Shown piece after piece: positions 34,800-42,458 of a DNA stretch of 64,000 nt (the stretch's first letter is position 1; each line of letters opens with the position of its first letter). This DNA comes from Clostridia bacterium (lineage in GTDB: Bacteria > Bacillota > Clostridia > TANB77 > CAG-508). The notes beneath the pieces are model-generated. The model had not been told where the DNA came from. It worked only from the letters and a program-made list of their open reading frames with translations, and searched no databases. Position numbers and translations under genes: made by a program. Location of the stretch: positions 1 through 64,000 of the forward strand of contig JAFTJF010000010.1 in the NCBI GenBank assembly GCA_017456555.1, in the 5' to 3' direction.

Positions 34800-35480
34800 T
34801 TAATTTCTTTCAATCATTTTTACAGCCTTTTTAATATTTCCACTAGATTCTCCGGAAATTTCTTCAGCCATAAATGATATTCCATCTATGTATTGAATAC
34901 TTAACCCTCTTAATTGAATTCTTCCTGATCTTTGATTTGCAAATATAGCATTTTGGTCACTTAGATCAAATGGAAAATATAAAATATCTTTTGCCCATTT
35001 AACTTTCAATCCTTTAGCCAAAAAATCTAAGTATCTATCTTCTTCTGGTAACATTTCTTTTGTAAATAAAATTTTTGTTACTTCAATTGGTTCTTCTATT
35101 TTTTTAAAAACTTGTAATCCTCTCCTCAAGCAATATACATCAAATGAAGTAATAAAATATTTTTTATCTTCTGTTTTTATTTGATAATAATAATATCCTC
35201 TATACGAATCTATATCTATTAAAGCAAAATCATAATCAAGAGCTTCACCTTTATACTCTTTTATTTGATTAAAATTTTCAAATCCAATCGCAATATCTAT
35301 TTTTTCGAAAGTTGTAATATATTGTTTAAGCGCTTTCATAGTAGGTACTATGTATCTAGTTTTTTGTGTAACTGTAGAATCTACAACTAACACTTTTTTA
35401 CCTAAATTAACTAAAGTTTTCGCTATATATATAATCATATCAGCTTTATCATAACTTCCTATAAAAGCGACTTTTTTCAT
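34800..35480 (-). CDS. Second MinD/CpaE-like protein without P-loop
   Basis: This 226-residue protein has the ParA/MinD strand order. The first strand V-A-F-I-G is followed by S-Y-D-K-A-D-M-I-I-Y-I-A-K-T-L, where no GKT remains. Then come K-V-L-V-V-D-S-T, D-Y-D-F-A-L-I-D-I-D and Y-F-I-T-S-F-D-V-Y. It lacks both P-loop lysines, so it is a pseudo-ATPase. Situated between the CpaB-like and MinD-like genes, it probably pairs with the 33936 product. GGAGG lies eight bases before the ATG. Confidence 0.65.
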   Translation of the reverse strand: MKKVAFIGSYDKADMIIYIAKTLVNLGKKVLVVDSTVTQKTRYIVPTMKALKQYITTFEKIDIAIGFENFNQIKEYKGEALDYDFALIDIDSYRGYYYYQIKTEDKKYFITSFDVYCLRRGLQVFKKIEEPIEVTKILFTKEMLPEEDRYLDFLAKGLKVKWAKDILYFPFDLSDQNAIFANQRSGRIQLRGLSIQYIDGISFMAEEISGESSGNIKKAVKMIERN

Positions 35481-35495
35481 ACTTTCCTCCTATTT

Positions 35496-36461
35496 TTATC
35501 TTGTGAATCCTATATCTTCTGTTCCAGCTAATGATTCAACATAAGATTGTCTTGCAGCTTGAACTTTTGATACTTCTTCTTGTGTTTTTGATTCAACTGT
35601 ACTATTTATTGAATCTCTATATTTATCTAATAATGTTTCTATATTTGTTGTTCTTGCAACAGAATCATATCTTAGCCATAAATTATCTTTTGCTTCTTGT
35701 GTAATGTTAGGGCTATTTTGAATCATAGTAAGAACAGCACCACTAACTGTATATGTAGTTTCTGATGCTTTTTGCATTCCTGGGTTTGTATATGGTGTTG
35801 CATATAATTTTGAACCAGCAATTACATATGATTCAACTATAGCATTGTTAATTGTTAACATTTCTTCTTCATCCATATTGAACCATACTGCACTAGCATC
35901 TGTTCCAAGAACTTTCTTTTTACTTAATACTACATAGTCTTGACCAGTTGGTAATGATAATCTTATATCAACATAATCTCCATTTTTTAATTGAGATGGT
36001 AATACAATCATATTATATTCTTGAAGTCTTTCTGTATTTGAAATTTCTTCTTCAGCTTCTATAAACATATCTTTTGTTACAAAAGCACCAGCTGGAACAT
36101 CAATTCTCATAACTAATTCTTTATATTTTTGAGTCCCATCTTCATTATATCTAACTTCAATATTACCTTCTGAATCGTAATATTCGAAATCATCTGATGA
36201 AATTAATGTTGATTGGTCAATTGTTGTTTGAACAGTTGCCATAACAAAATCTTCATCAATTGTTATTGATTCTCCTGATTCTAAATCATCAGCAGCTACG
36301 TAACATTGAACTTGTAAAGCTTCTAAAGCTTCTTTTGCTTCATTTATTGTTTTGATTCTCATAAGTAAAATAATTACTACTATAGTCATTAAAATTAATG
36401 ATACTAAAAATCCTATTAAAAATGAATTTCTAGATCTTCTTTGCATTGGATTCATTGCCAT
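35496..36461 (-). CDS. CpaB/RcpC-like SAF-domain pilus protein
   Basis: First gene of the operon. The 321-residue protein has a transmembrane helix (about 13-33) and, outside, a SAF domain (about 50-165) with V-A-A-D-D-L-E-S-G-E-S-I-T and V-P-A-G-A-F-V-T-K-D-M-F, the CpaB/RcpC form that binds the pilus assembly complex. The R-L-S-L-P-T-G-Q-D-Y-V-V-L block also fits. The C-terminal about 80 residues are charged helix. GGGAGG lies eight bases before the ATG. It sits about 80 bases from a sigma-A promoter. Confidence 0.85.
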   Translation of the reverse strand: MAMNPMQRRSRNSFLIGFLVSLILMTIVVIILLMRIKTINEAKEALEALQVQCYVAADDLESGESITIDEDFVMATVQTTIDQSTLISSDDFEYYDSEGNIEVRYNEDGTQKYKELVMRIDVPAGAFVTKDMFIEAEEEISNTERLQEYNMIVLPSQLKNGDYVDIRLSLPTGQDYVVLSKKKVLGTDASAVWFNMDEEEMLTINNAIVESYVIAGSKLYATPYTNPGMQKASETTYTVSGAVLTMIQNSPNITQEAKDNLWLRYDSVARTTNIETLLDKYRDSINSTVESKTQEEVSKVQAARQSYVESLAGTEDIGFTR

Positions 36462-36540
36462 GTTAAGTTCCTCCCTTTATCACATGTATATAATAAAAAA
36501 TCTAATTTTTACAATATTCTCACCGAATATCATTTTCTTT

Positions 36541-36569
36541 ATTCTACAACAATTTTAGTCCAAAATCAA
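36541..36569 (-). promoter_or_regulatory. Sigma-A promoter of the pilus operon
   Basis: TTGATT (revcomp 36564-36569), a 17-base spacer and TAGAAT (revcomp 36541-36546) lie on the minus strand in the gap before the CpaB-like gene. The leader would be about 75 bases long. Confidence 0.55.
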
Positions 36570-36622
36570 CGAAATGAAACATTGTAACACAAACTTATTT
36601 TTTTTGTAATATTGTTGTAAAG

Positions 36623-37498
36623 TTAACTTAAAACATAATTCTTTATTGCTTCTAAAACTCCTTCGGAATTATTATCTGCAACAATTTTATCTGCTATTTC
36701 TTTCATTTTAGGATTGCTATTTCCCATTACTATTCCTAGCCCAGCCTCTTCTATCATTTCTTTATCATTTACATTATCGCCTATTGCAATTACTTCTTCT
36801 TTATTTATATTTAATTTATCTAAAAGAAATTCTATTGCGCTCCATTTATTTACATTTTCATTTGTAATTTCTGTATAGTAATATTGTATATCAACGTCAT
36901 CAGTACCATCTTTAATTTTCTTTCTAGACATATAAGCAACTTCCAAAACATCAATTCCTGGTATTGCTTTTAATCTTTTCATAATACTATTAAATATAAA
37001 TTGAGATTCATCACATACTGTAATTTTTAAGAATTTTTCTTTTCCAGATTGTTCAATATATTCTGCAATATTTTGAACAACATTTATATGTGTTCTTTTT
37101 TCTTCAATTTTTTTAACATTTTCTTTATGATAAAATAATACATTATAATTTAAAGAACTCGCTATTACTTCATCTTCTGTATACACATTATAAAAGAAGC
37201 TATTTTCTTCACACATTTTTGCAATATTAAGAACTTGTTCTTTACTCAAAAACCTATCATATATAATTTTTTGATTTTGTATATCATAAACAGCCGCACC
37301 ATTACCAGAAATCAAATAATTATCAACTCCTAATTCCACAGCTAAACTTTCAGTTGAACTAATTGGTCTTCCTGACGCTAGAACAATTTCAGTCCCTTGC
37401 TCTTTTGCTAGTTTTAGTGCTTTTTTAGTTTCTTCTGAAACTTCTCCAAATGAATTTAGTAAAGTTCCATCTAAATCAATTGCCATTAATTTATACAT
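36623..37498 (-). CDS. Cof-type HAD-family phosphatase
   Basis: The 291-residue enzyme belongs to the HAD Cof/IIB group, which dephosphorylates sugar phosphates and related metabolites in the cytoplasm. Motif I is D-L-D-G-T at 8-12. Motif II is A-S-G-R-P near 41-45. A lysine lies in K-F-L-K-I, and motif IV G-D-N-V-N-D-K-E-M is near 242-250, followed by A-G-L-G-I-V-M-G-N-S. No operon partner is seen; the SASP gene upstream has its own terminator. The substrate cannot be predicted. Confidence 0.9.
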   Translation of the reverse strand: MYKLMAIDLDGTLLNSFGEVSEETKKALKLAKEQGTEIVLASGRPISSTESLAVELGVDNYLISGNGAAVYDIQNQKIIYDRFLSKEQVLNIAKMCEENSFFYNVYTEDEVIASSLNYNVLFYHKENVKKIEEKRTHINVVQNIAEYIEQSGKEKFLKITVCDESQFIFNSIMKRLKAIPGIDVLEVAYMSRKKIKDGTDDVDIQYYYTEITNENVNKWSAIEFLLDKLNINKEEVIAIGDNVNDKEMIEEAGLGIVMGNSNPKMKEIADKIVADNNSEGVLEAIKNYVLS

Positions 37499-37614
37499 AT
37501 TTTTTCTCCTTTTTTCTTTTTAACAAAGTCATTATATCATTAAAAGTTTTTTTGACAATATCTATCAAAATAATTTTTATATACTATAATTTTCCTTTTT
37601 TATCAAACAATATA

Positions 37615-37648
37615 CGAAAAAAACGAAGCAAGATTTCTCCTGCTTCGC
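37615..37648 (-). terminator. Rho-independent terminator of the SASP gene
   Basis: The stem CGAAGCA / TGCTTCG (37624-37647) is followed by a T-run on the minus strand (37617-37623), about 40 bases past the SASP stop. Confidence 0.85.
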
Positions 37649-37686
37649 CTTTCATATTCAGTTCAATTAGTAAAATTGAAACTTAC

Positions 37687-37887
37687 TTATTTGTTAGCCA
37701 TTTGGTTTTCAGCTTGTTCGATTAATTTTTTTACCATGTTACCACCGATTTTACCAGCATCTCTTGCAGATATATTTCCGTTATAACCATTTTTTAAATT
37801 AACACCAACTTCACTAGCAACCTCATATTTGAATCTTTCTAATGAATCCATAGCTTCTGGAACTACGTTTTTATTACTTCTTGCCAT
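37687..37887 (-). CDS. Alpha/beta-type small acid-soluble spore protein
   Basis: This 66-residue protein coats DNA in the dormant spore and is degraded at germination by the GPR protease. The signatures are N-V-V-P-E-A, then the GPR cleavage region K-Y-E-V-A-S-E-V-G-V, the G-x-x-S-A-R-D-A-G-like N-I-S-A-R-D-A-G-K-I-G-G and the end N-M-V-K-K-L-I-E. ATG at 37887 is the start because GGAGG lies eight bases upstream; an in-frame GTG at 37896 touches that site. It is monocistronic. I could not find a convincing sigma-G promoter. It shows that the organism forms spores. Confidence 0.96.
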   Translation of the reverse strand: MARSNKNVVPEAMDSLERFKYEVASEVGVNLKNGYNGNISARDAGKIGGNMVKKLIEQAENQMANK

Positions 37888-37980
37888 TTTATTCACCTCC
37901 GAATTTTACTTGTCATTTTACATTTATAGAAAATTCATTAGATTTACCAAATAACTAATCATTCGCATATATTTTCATTT

Positions 37981-38003
37981 ATTGTAAATTATATATTTAC
38001 AAT
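37981..38003. repeat. Perfect 9-bp inverted repeat upstream of the SASP gene
   Basis: ATTGTAAAT and ATTTACAAT are separated by 5 bases, about 95 bases upstream of the SASP start in the 280-base gap to the hpf terminator. The size and symmetry suit a dimeric regulator. It lies too far from any promoter I could identify to assign a role. Confidence 0.4.
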
Positions 38004-38121
38004 TTATATATACGAATCATTAAATATTTGAAAATCATTCAATGTATTTTCTAAATATATAATGTGCATTTATAAAAAAAATAAACAAGTAAATTCTGGA
38101 AAATACTTTTTTAATTTTATA

Positions 38122-38156
38122 AAAACAAAAGAGCACTACAAAATGTAGTGCTCTTT
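38122..38156 (-). terminator. Rho-independent terminator of hpf
   Basis: The stem AAAGAGCACTACA / TGTAGTGCTCTTT (38128-38155) with a 3- to 4-nt loop is followed by a T-rich tail on the minus strand, 13 bases past the hpf stop. Confidence 0.9.
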
Positions 38157-38168
38157 ATTATTTGCTTA

Positions 38169-38705
38169 TTAAGCTTCTGGTTCTACTAAACCATAGTTGT
38201 TTGAATCTTTTAATTTGAAAATTACATTAACTTTTCCTGTATCAACATTAACGAAAGTATAGAATATATTTCCTTTTCTTTCGTCTAATTTTATTTTTGC
38301 ATCATCTACTGAAATTGGTTTTAAATCATAAGAAATTGATTTTACAATTTCATCTTCAACTTTAACTTCTGCAACTCCACTTAAGTTCATTTGTTTAATT
38401 GAAGAATCTTTCATCATTTTTTCTCTTTTTGCTTTTGATTTTCTAATTTGTCCTTCTAGAATATCTATATCTTTATCTATTGAAGCATATAAATCCTTAT
38501 CTTCAGTAACTGCTTTGTAAGACATTCCTTTTACAGAAACATACATTTCTGCAATTTCTGATGTTACATTTTCTTTTTTGATTGTTACTGTAACGTCAAC
38601 TTCTTCTTCTCCAAAATATTTTTCTATTCTTGCTAATTTTTTCTCTGCGTATTCTTTAATTGCATCTGTTGCTTTTAGTTCTTTTCCTGTTATTGTTATA
38701 TTCAT
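38169..38705 (-). CDS. hpf: Ribosome hibernation promoting factor, long form
   Basis: This 178-residue protein joins ribosomes into inactive 100S dimers in stationary phase or stress. The N-terminal HPF/YfiA domain (about 1-100) opens M-N-I-T-I-T-G-K-E-L-K-A-T and contains D-L-Y-A-S-I-D. The C-terminal dimerisation domain (about 118-178) contains K-S-I-S-Y-D-L-K-P-I, E-A, F-Y-T-F-V-N-V-D-T-G and ends near G-L-V-E-P. I start at the ATG at 38705, since AAGGAG is eight bases away; the longer frame would begin with a GTG within the site. It is monocistronic, with its own promoter and terminator. Confidence 0.96.
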   Translation of the reverse strand: MNITITGKELKATDAIKEYAEKKLARIEKYFGEEEVDVTVTIKKENVTSEIAEMYVSVKGMSYKAVTEDKDLYASIDKDIDILEGQIRKSKAKREKMMKDSSIKQMNLSGVAEVKVEDEIVKSISYDLKPISVDDAKIKLDERKGNIFYTFVNVDTGKVNVIFKLKDSNNYGLVEPEA

Positions 38706-38743
38706 AATAACCACTCCTTCTCTTTAAGTATATTTGCATATTC

Positions 38744-38772
38744 ATTATATAAGTAATTTGTCTATTTTGCAA
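38744..38772 (-). promoter_or_regulatory. Sigma-A promoter of hpf
   Basis: TTGCAA (38767-38772), a 17-base spacer and a perfect TATAAT (revcomp 38744-38749) stand 39 bases before the hpf ATG on the minus strand. Confidence 0.65.
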
Positions 38773-38828
38773 GTAAATTTTTCATGTCCAATTTTTTAAA
38801 CAAAGTCATAAAACTGTTTTATTTAAAA

Positions 38829-40175
38829 TTAATATAAAATAGTATTAATTCCATTAGAATATAAATTAACATACATACTAACAGATATTACTAATAATAA
38901 GCCTATATAAATTGTTTTTCCTATACCCTTTTGCTGTCTCAAAATTTCTACTGATAAACAACTATTTATTAATGCTAGAAAATAATAGGTTAAAACAAAA
39001 ATTCTATTTCCTGATGCAAAAATAGTTGGTGAAAACCCTAAAACTATTGCAGAACATATGCTAGCAAAGTACAAAATACTAATTATTAATCCATTTTTTC
39101 TATTCTCAAAAACATACATTAATTCCATTCCTATTACTGAAAAAATTATAGCATTTAAAATTAATTTTAGTACATTTTCTATTTTATAAAAATGGTTTAT
39201 AGAAATATTGCCTAAATTGAAAATATTATATTTTGCAAAAGATACACTAACTAATAAATACATCAACAATATGTAAGATAGCAAAAGCTTTAGCCAACTT
39301 TTTTTATTTTTTTCGATATTTAACAAAAATATATTTATAACCAAAGCTCCAAATAATATAAAATTATCATTAATTATATTATCCACAAAATATGAAAAAC
39401 TTTGAAGTATTTTATCTCCAATTGACAACATTCCAAAATCATAATACCATAATAGCTCTTCTGCTTCACTTCTCACAGCATTTCCTGGAGCTAAAAATAA
39501 TATCATAGAAAATATTACAATCATTATGTAATGAACTATTAATAATTTATTTAATTTTCTTTTTTCTAACTTACATATAAAAAAAGTTATTAATCCAAAA
39601 CAAATTAATACCATTGCAGTTTGCTCTGCAAATGCAGCAATAAAATTTGCTAGAAAAAATATTATATAATTTCTTTTTTTACATTCAATTTCTTTTAATT
39701 CACATATAAATGGATATAGTGCAATTAAACAACATCCTAATGGCCAAAAATAATTTAACGCACCAGACAACCATAAACAACCAGAACTAATCACTCTAAT
39801 ATTTATACAATAAATAAAACCTGGTATACAAAATAATAATAATTTTTTTATAGTTTTATTTAAGTCCTTACTTAACACATTTATAATTCTATACATAAAA
39901 TAAATTATTAATCCAAATATAATTGTATTAGAAATCTTAAATACTATTATTGGTATATTAGCAAAAATATTAATTAGTGTTGATACTGTTATTCTACCAC
40001 TCCAACTACAATAAAATTCTTTTAACCAATACCAATAAGTTGTTACATCATAAAATGCATCTTTATAAATCAAATCGTCTGAAGTTTGTATTCCTCTATT
40101 TAAAATAAAAAAAGTTATAAACAAACAAACTGTTAAGATTATAGGTATTATATTTGATTTTATCTTTTTTATCAC
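38829..40175 (-). CDS. DUF6056/GT-C-like polytopic membrane protein
   Basis: This 448-residue protein has about eleven membrane helices. After helix 1 the loop contains T-S-D-D-L-I-Y-K-D and then W-S-G-R-I-T-V-S-T-L. That is typical of DUF6056 and related GT-C glycosyltransferases, with acidic residues facing the outside lipid-linked donor. The start is GTG at 40175, with GGAGAAGG nine bases upstream, inside the end of the gene at 40179; the two are coupled. Its substrate is unknown. It is the second GT-C-like gene in the window besides 18650. Confidence 0.65.
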   Translation of the reverse strand: MIKKIKSNIIPIILTVCLFITFFILNRGIQTSDDLIYKDAFYDVTTYWYWLKEFYCSWSGRITVSTLINIFANIPIIVFKISNTIIFGLIIYFMYRIINVLSKDLNKTIKKLLLFCIPGFIYCINIRVISSGCLWLSGALNYFWPLGCCLIALYPFICELKEIECKKRNYIIFFLANFIAAFAEQTAMVLICFGLITFFICKLEKRKLNKLLIVHYIMIVIFSMILFLAPGNAVRSEAEELLWYYDFGMLSIGDKILQSFSYFVDNIINDNFILFGALVINIFLLNIEKNKKSWLKLLLSYILLMYLLVSVSFAKYNIFNLGNISINHFYKIENVLKLILNAIIFSVIGMELMYVFENRKNGLIISILYFASICSAIVLGFSPTIFASGNRIFVLTYYFLALINSCLSVEILRQQKGIGKTIYIGLLLVISVSMYVNLYSNGINTILY

Positions 40176-40178
40176 GTT

Positions 40179-40628
40179 TTAACCTTCTCCTTTATATACG
40201 AAAAGTTCATTAGTATCATTATTATATAGATATATATCTTCTGACAAATATTCATTTTGTACATATGCATCAAAAAATATTTTTTCATATTCATAATTAA
40301 AATTATTTAATAAAGTTTTCAATTTATAATAGTTTCCATCTTTTTTTACAATAACAGAAAAATCAATTTTCTTTCCAATATCAATTCCAAAAATATAATT
40401 ATTTAAATATTTTTCAGATATGTACTTTTCATTTATCATGCATGTAATAATCGATTTCTTTTCTGAAACTTTTGTAATATTTATCGAATCATTTTCTTCA
40501 ATTTCTACAATGTTTTCAATTACTATATCTACTTTTTTTGGAAGAAAAAAACTATATCTATATATTAATATCAAAACAATTATCAATATAATCCAAGCTA
40601 CTATAAAAAACTTTTTACAAAATTTCAT
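40179..40628 (-). CDS. Single-pass membrane protein, function unknown
   Basis: This 149-residue product has a short basic N-terminus, one transmembrane helix (about 8-26) and an outside domain of about 115 residues rich in Lys, Tyr and Asp. The start ATG at 40628 has GAGGAAA six bases upstream; the ATG at 40640 lies before that site. It is located between recO and the GT-C-like gene and may supply a partner for it. I do not recognise a family. Confidence 0.5.
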   Translation of the reverse strand: MKFCKKFFIVAWIILIIVLILIYRYSFFLPKKVDIVIENIVEIEENDSINITKVSEKKSIITCMINEKYISEKYLNNYIFGIDIGKKIDFSVIVKKDGNYYKLKTLLNNFNYEYEKIFFDAYVQNEYLSEDIYLYNNDTNELFVYKGEG

Positions 40629-40656
40629 ACATTTCCTCATTTTAATGTAAATTTAT

Positions 40657-41385
40657 TTAAAACAATTTTTCTAATTTATATTCTTTTTCAAGCTTTTCAT
40701 TTAAATAAATATTTGCAATTAATTCTAGTTCTTTCATACAATTTTCTGAAAGCTCAAATGAAAATATTTTTTTAGGATCAGCTGTCATTATATACATTAT
40801 TGCATTTCTTGTCGGATCACTCATATTAATACTTCCAGTATCTTGTTTGCTACAACTCGAGCATTTAAATCCATTATCTATTATACTAAAATGATTTAAA
40901 TTTTCTTTTGACCTGCAACAAACACATTCTCTAGTATTTGGTGCAAATCCTAATATTTTTAACATTCGTAATTTAAATACTGAAGTTATAAAATCTAAGT
41001 CTTTATCAGTTTCTGAAATCATATATAAAGTGTTTAAAAATAATTTTAAAGTATTAAAAGAATTTTGATTTTCTGTTGTAACATCATTTATTATTTTTGT
41101 TATATAAGATGCATAAGTTAGCTTATCCAAATCTGTTCTTATATTATAAAACATTTCTATTGTTTCACAAGAATTCATTGTATAGTGGTCTGAACCTTTA
41201 AATAACATATATTCTCCAAAACACAAAAATTGAGTGCCACTAAGCAGAAGGCTCTTAGGTCTCCTAGAGCCTTTTGCACTGCACCCAATCTTTCCTAAAT
41301 TGGGAGTTAAGATAGTTAGCATCTTATCAAAATCTCCCATATTATTTTCAGCAATTATTATCCCATTTACCTTTATATTTTTCAT
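40657..41385 (-). CDS. recO: DNA repair protein RecO
   Basis: RecO loads RecA onto SSB-coated single strands in the RecFOR pathway. The 242-residue protein has the N-terminal OB fold (about 1-80, including G-I-I-I-A-E-N-N-M-G-D-F-D-K and the K-G-S-R-R-P-K-S-L block) and a C-terminal helical domain with a zinc site, C-V-C-C near 150 and C-S-S-C near 172. AAGGTAACGATAG precedes its ATG within the end of yqzL, which it overlaps by 38 bases. Downstream of era as in other Bacillota. Confidence 0.95.
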   Translation of the reverse strand: MKNIKVNGIIIAENNMGDFDKMLTILTPNLGKIGCSAKGSRRPKSLLLSGTQFLCFGEYMLFKGSDHYTMNSCETIEMFYNIRTDLDKLTYASYITKIINDVTTENQNSFNTLKLFLNTLYMISETDKDLDFITSVFKLRMLKILGFAPNTRECVCCRSKENLNHFSIIDNGFKCSSCSKQDTGSINMSDPTRNAIMYIMTADPKKIFSFELSENCMKELELIANIYLNEKLEKEYKLEKLF

Positions 41386-41494
41386 CTATCGTTACCTTCA
41401 TATTTTCTTCTATATTTTTTACTTCTCTAAATTCAAGATAAGAGTTTATATCTCCAGTTTGTTTAAATGTATTCCACGCTATGTTTTTTATCAT
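41348..41494 (-). CDS. yqzL: YqzL-like small protein
   Basis: This 48-residue protein starts MIKNIAWNTFKQTGDINSYL then E-F-R-E. This closely follows the YqzL pattern (W-x-x-F-x-x-T-G-x-I-x-x-Y-L), known from the same position between era and recO in Bacillus. Function is unknown in the family. It has AAAGGGTGGG upstream and overlaps the recO start by 38 bases in another frame, which implies coupled translation. Confidence 0.85.
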   Translation of the reverse strand: MIKNIAWNTFKQTGDINSYLEFREVKNIEENMKVTIDEKYKGKWDNNC

Positions 41495-41552
41495 AATGTA
41501 TCCCACCCTTTCTATTCATATCTTTTGTAATTTTAAGAAGATTATTCAAGGT

Positions 41553-42455
41553 TTATTTTAATTTAAATTTATTAACAATACTATCTTTTTCTTGCCAGTC
41601 TTCTTTAACTTTTACCCAGACTTTTAAATTAACTTTTGTTCCTAGCATTTCTTCTATATCATGTCTTGCTGCTGATGCAATTTTTTTCAAAAGATTTCCA
41701 CCTTTTCCAATTATTATTCCTTTATGTGATTCTCTTAAACAATATATTGTTGCATCAACATCATATATATCTTCACCTTTTGAAGTTTTTCTATCTTTAA
41801 ATTTTTCTATTTCAATATATATTCCATGAGGAACTTCATCATTTAAAAATTTTAAAGCTTTTTCTCTTATTATTTCTTCTGCAATTTGTCTTACAGTTTG
41901 ATCTGTATATTCATCATCAGAATAATATTTAGGTCCCTCTGGTAATATTTTTACAATCTCATCTATTACAGCTTGAACAACATCTTCTTTAGTTGCAGAA
42001 ATTGGTACAACTGCTTTAAAAGCATATTCATCATTATAAATTTTTATTAGATTTAATAATTTTTCTCTTTTTACTAAATCTATTTTATTTATAATAAGAA
42101 TACATGGCTTTTTAGATTCTTTTATTCTATCTAAAATTAGTCTATCTCCTCTACCAATTTCAGTAGAGTCAGCTTCTATCAAAAACAATATTACATCAAC
42201 TTCAGAAAACATTGTAAATGCTGTACTTACCATTGTTTCACCAAGTTTTGTTTTAGGTTTATGAATTCCTGGTGTGTCTGTTATTATTATTTGATAGTTT
42301 TCATCATTTAAAATTGCTTTAATTGCAGTTCTTGTTGTTTGAACTTTGTTTGCTGTAATTGCAACTTTTTCTTTTACTAAAGAATTAAGTAATGTTGATT
42401 TTCCTACATTAGTTCTTCCTACTAATGTTACAAAACCTGATTTAAATTCTCCCAT
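41553..42455 (-). CDS. era: GTPase Era
   Basis: Era is an essential GTPase that binds the 3' end of 16S rRNA in 30S assembly. The 300-residue protein shows G1 (GRTNVGKST, 13-21), G3 (D-T-P-G near 60), G4 (N-K-I-D near 123) and a C-terminal KH domain (about 200-300) with the G-x-x-G loop I-I-G-K-G-G-N-L-L-K-K-I. GAGGAAG precedes its ATG. Four bases separate it from the DUF3048 gene. It lies in the conserved ybeY-dgkA-era-recO neighbourhood. Confidence 0.97.
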   Translation of the reverse strand: MGEFKSGFVTLVGRTNVGKSTLLNSLVKEKVAITANKVQTTRTAIKAILNDENYQIIITDTPGIHKPKTKLGETMVSTAFTMFSEVDVILFLIEADSTEIGRGDRLILDRIKESKKPCILIINKIDLVKREKLLNLIKIYNDEYAFKAVVPISATKEDVVQAVIDEIVKILPEGPKYYSDDEYTDQTVRQIAEEIIREKALKFLNDEVPHGIYIEIEKFKDRKTSKGEDIYDVDATIYCLRESHKGIIIGKGGNLLKKIASAARHDIEEMLGTKVNLKVWVKVKEDWQEKDSIVNKFKLK

Positions 42456-42458
42456 AAA

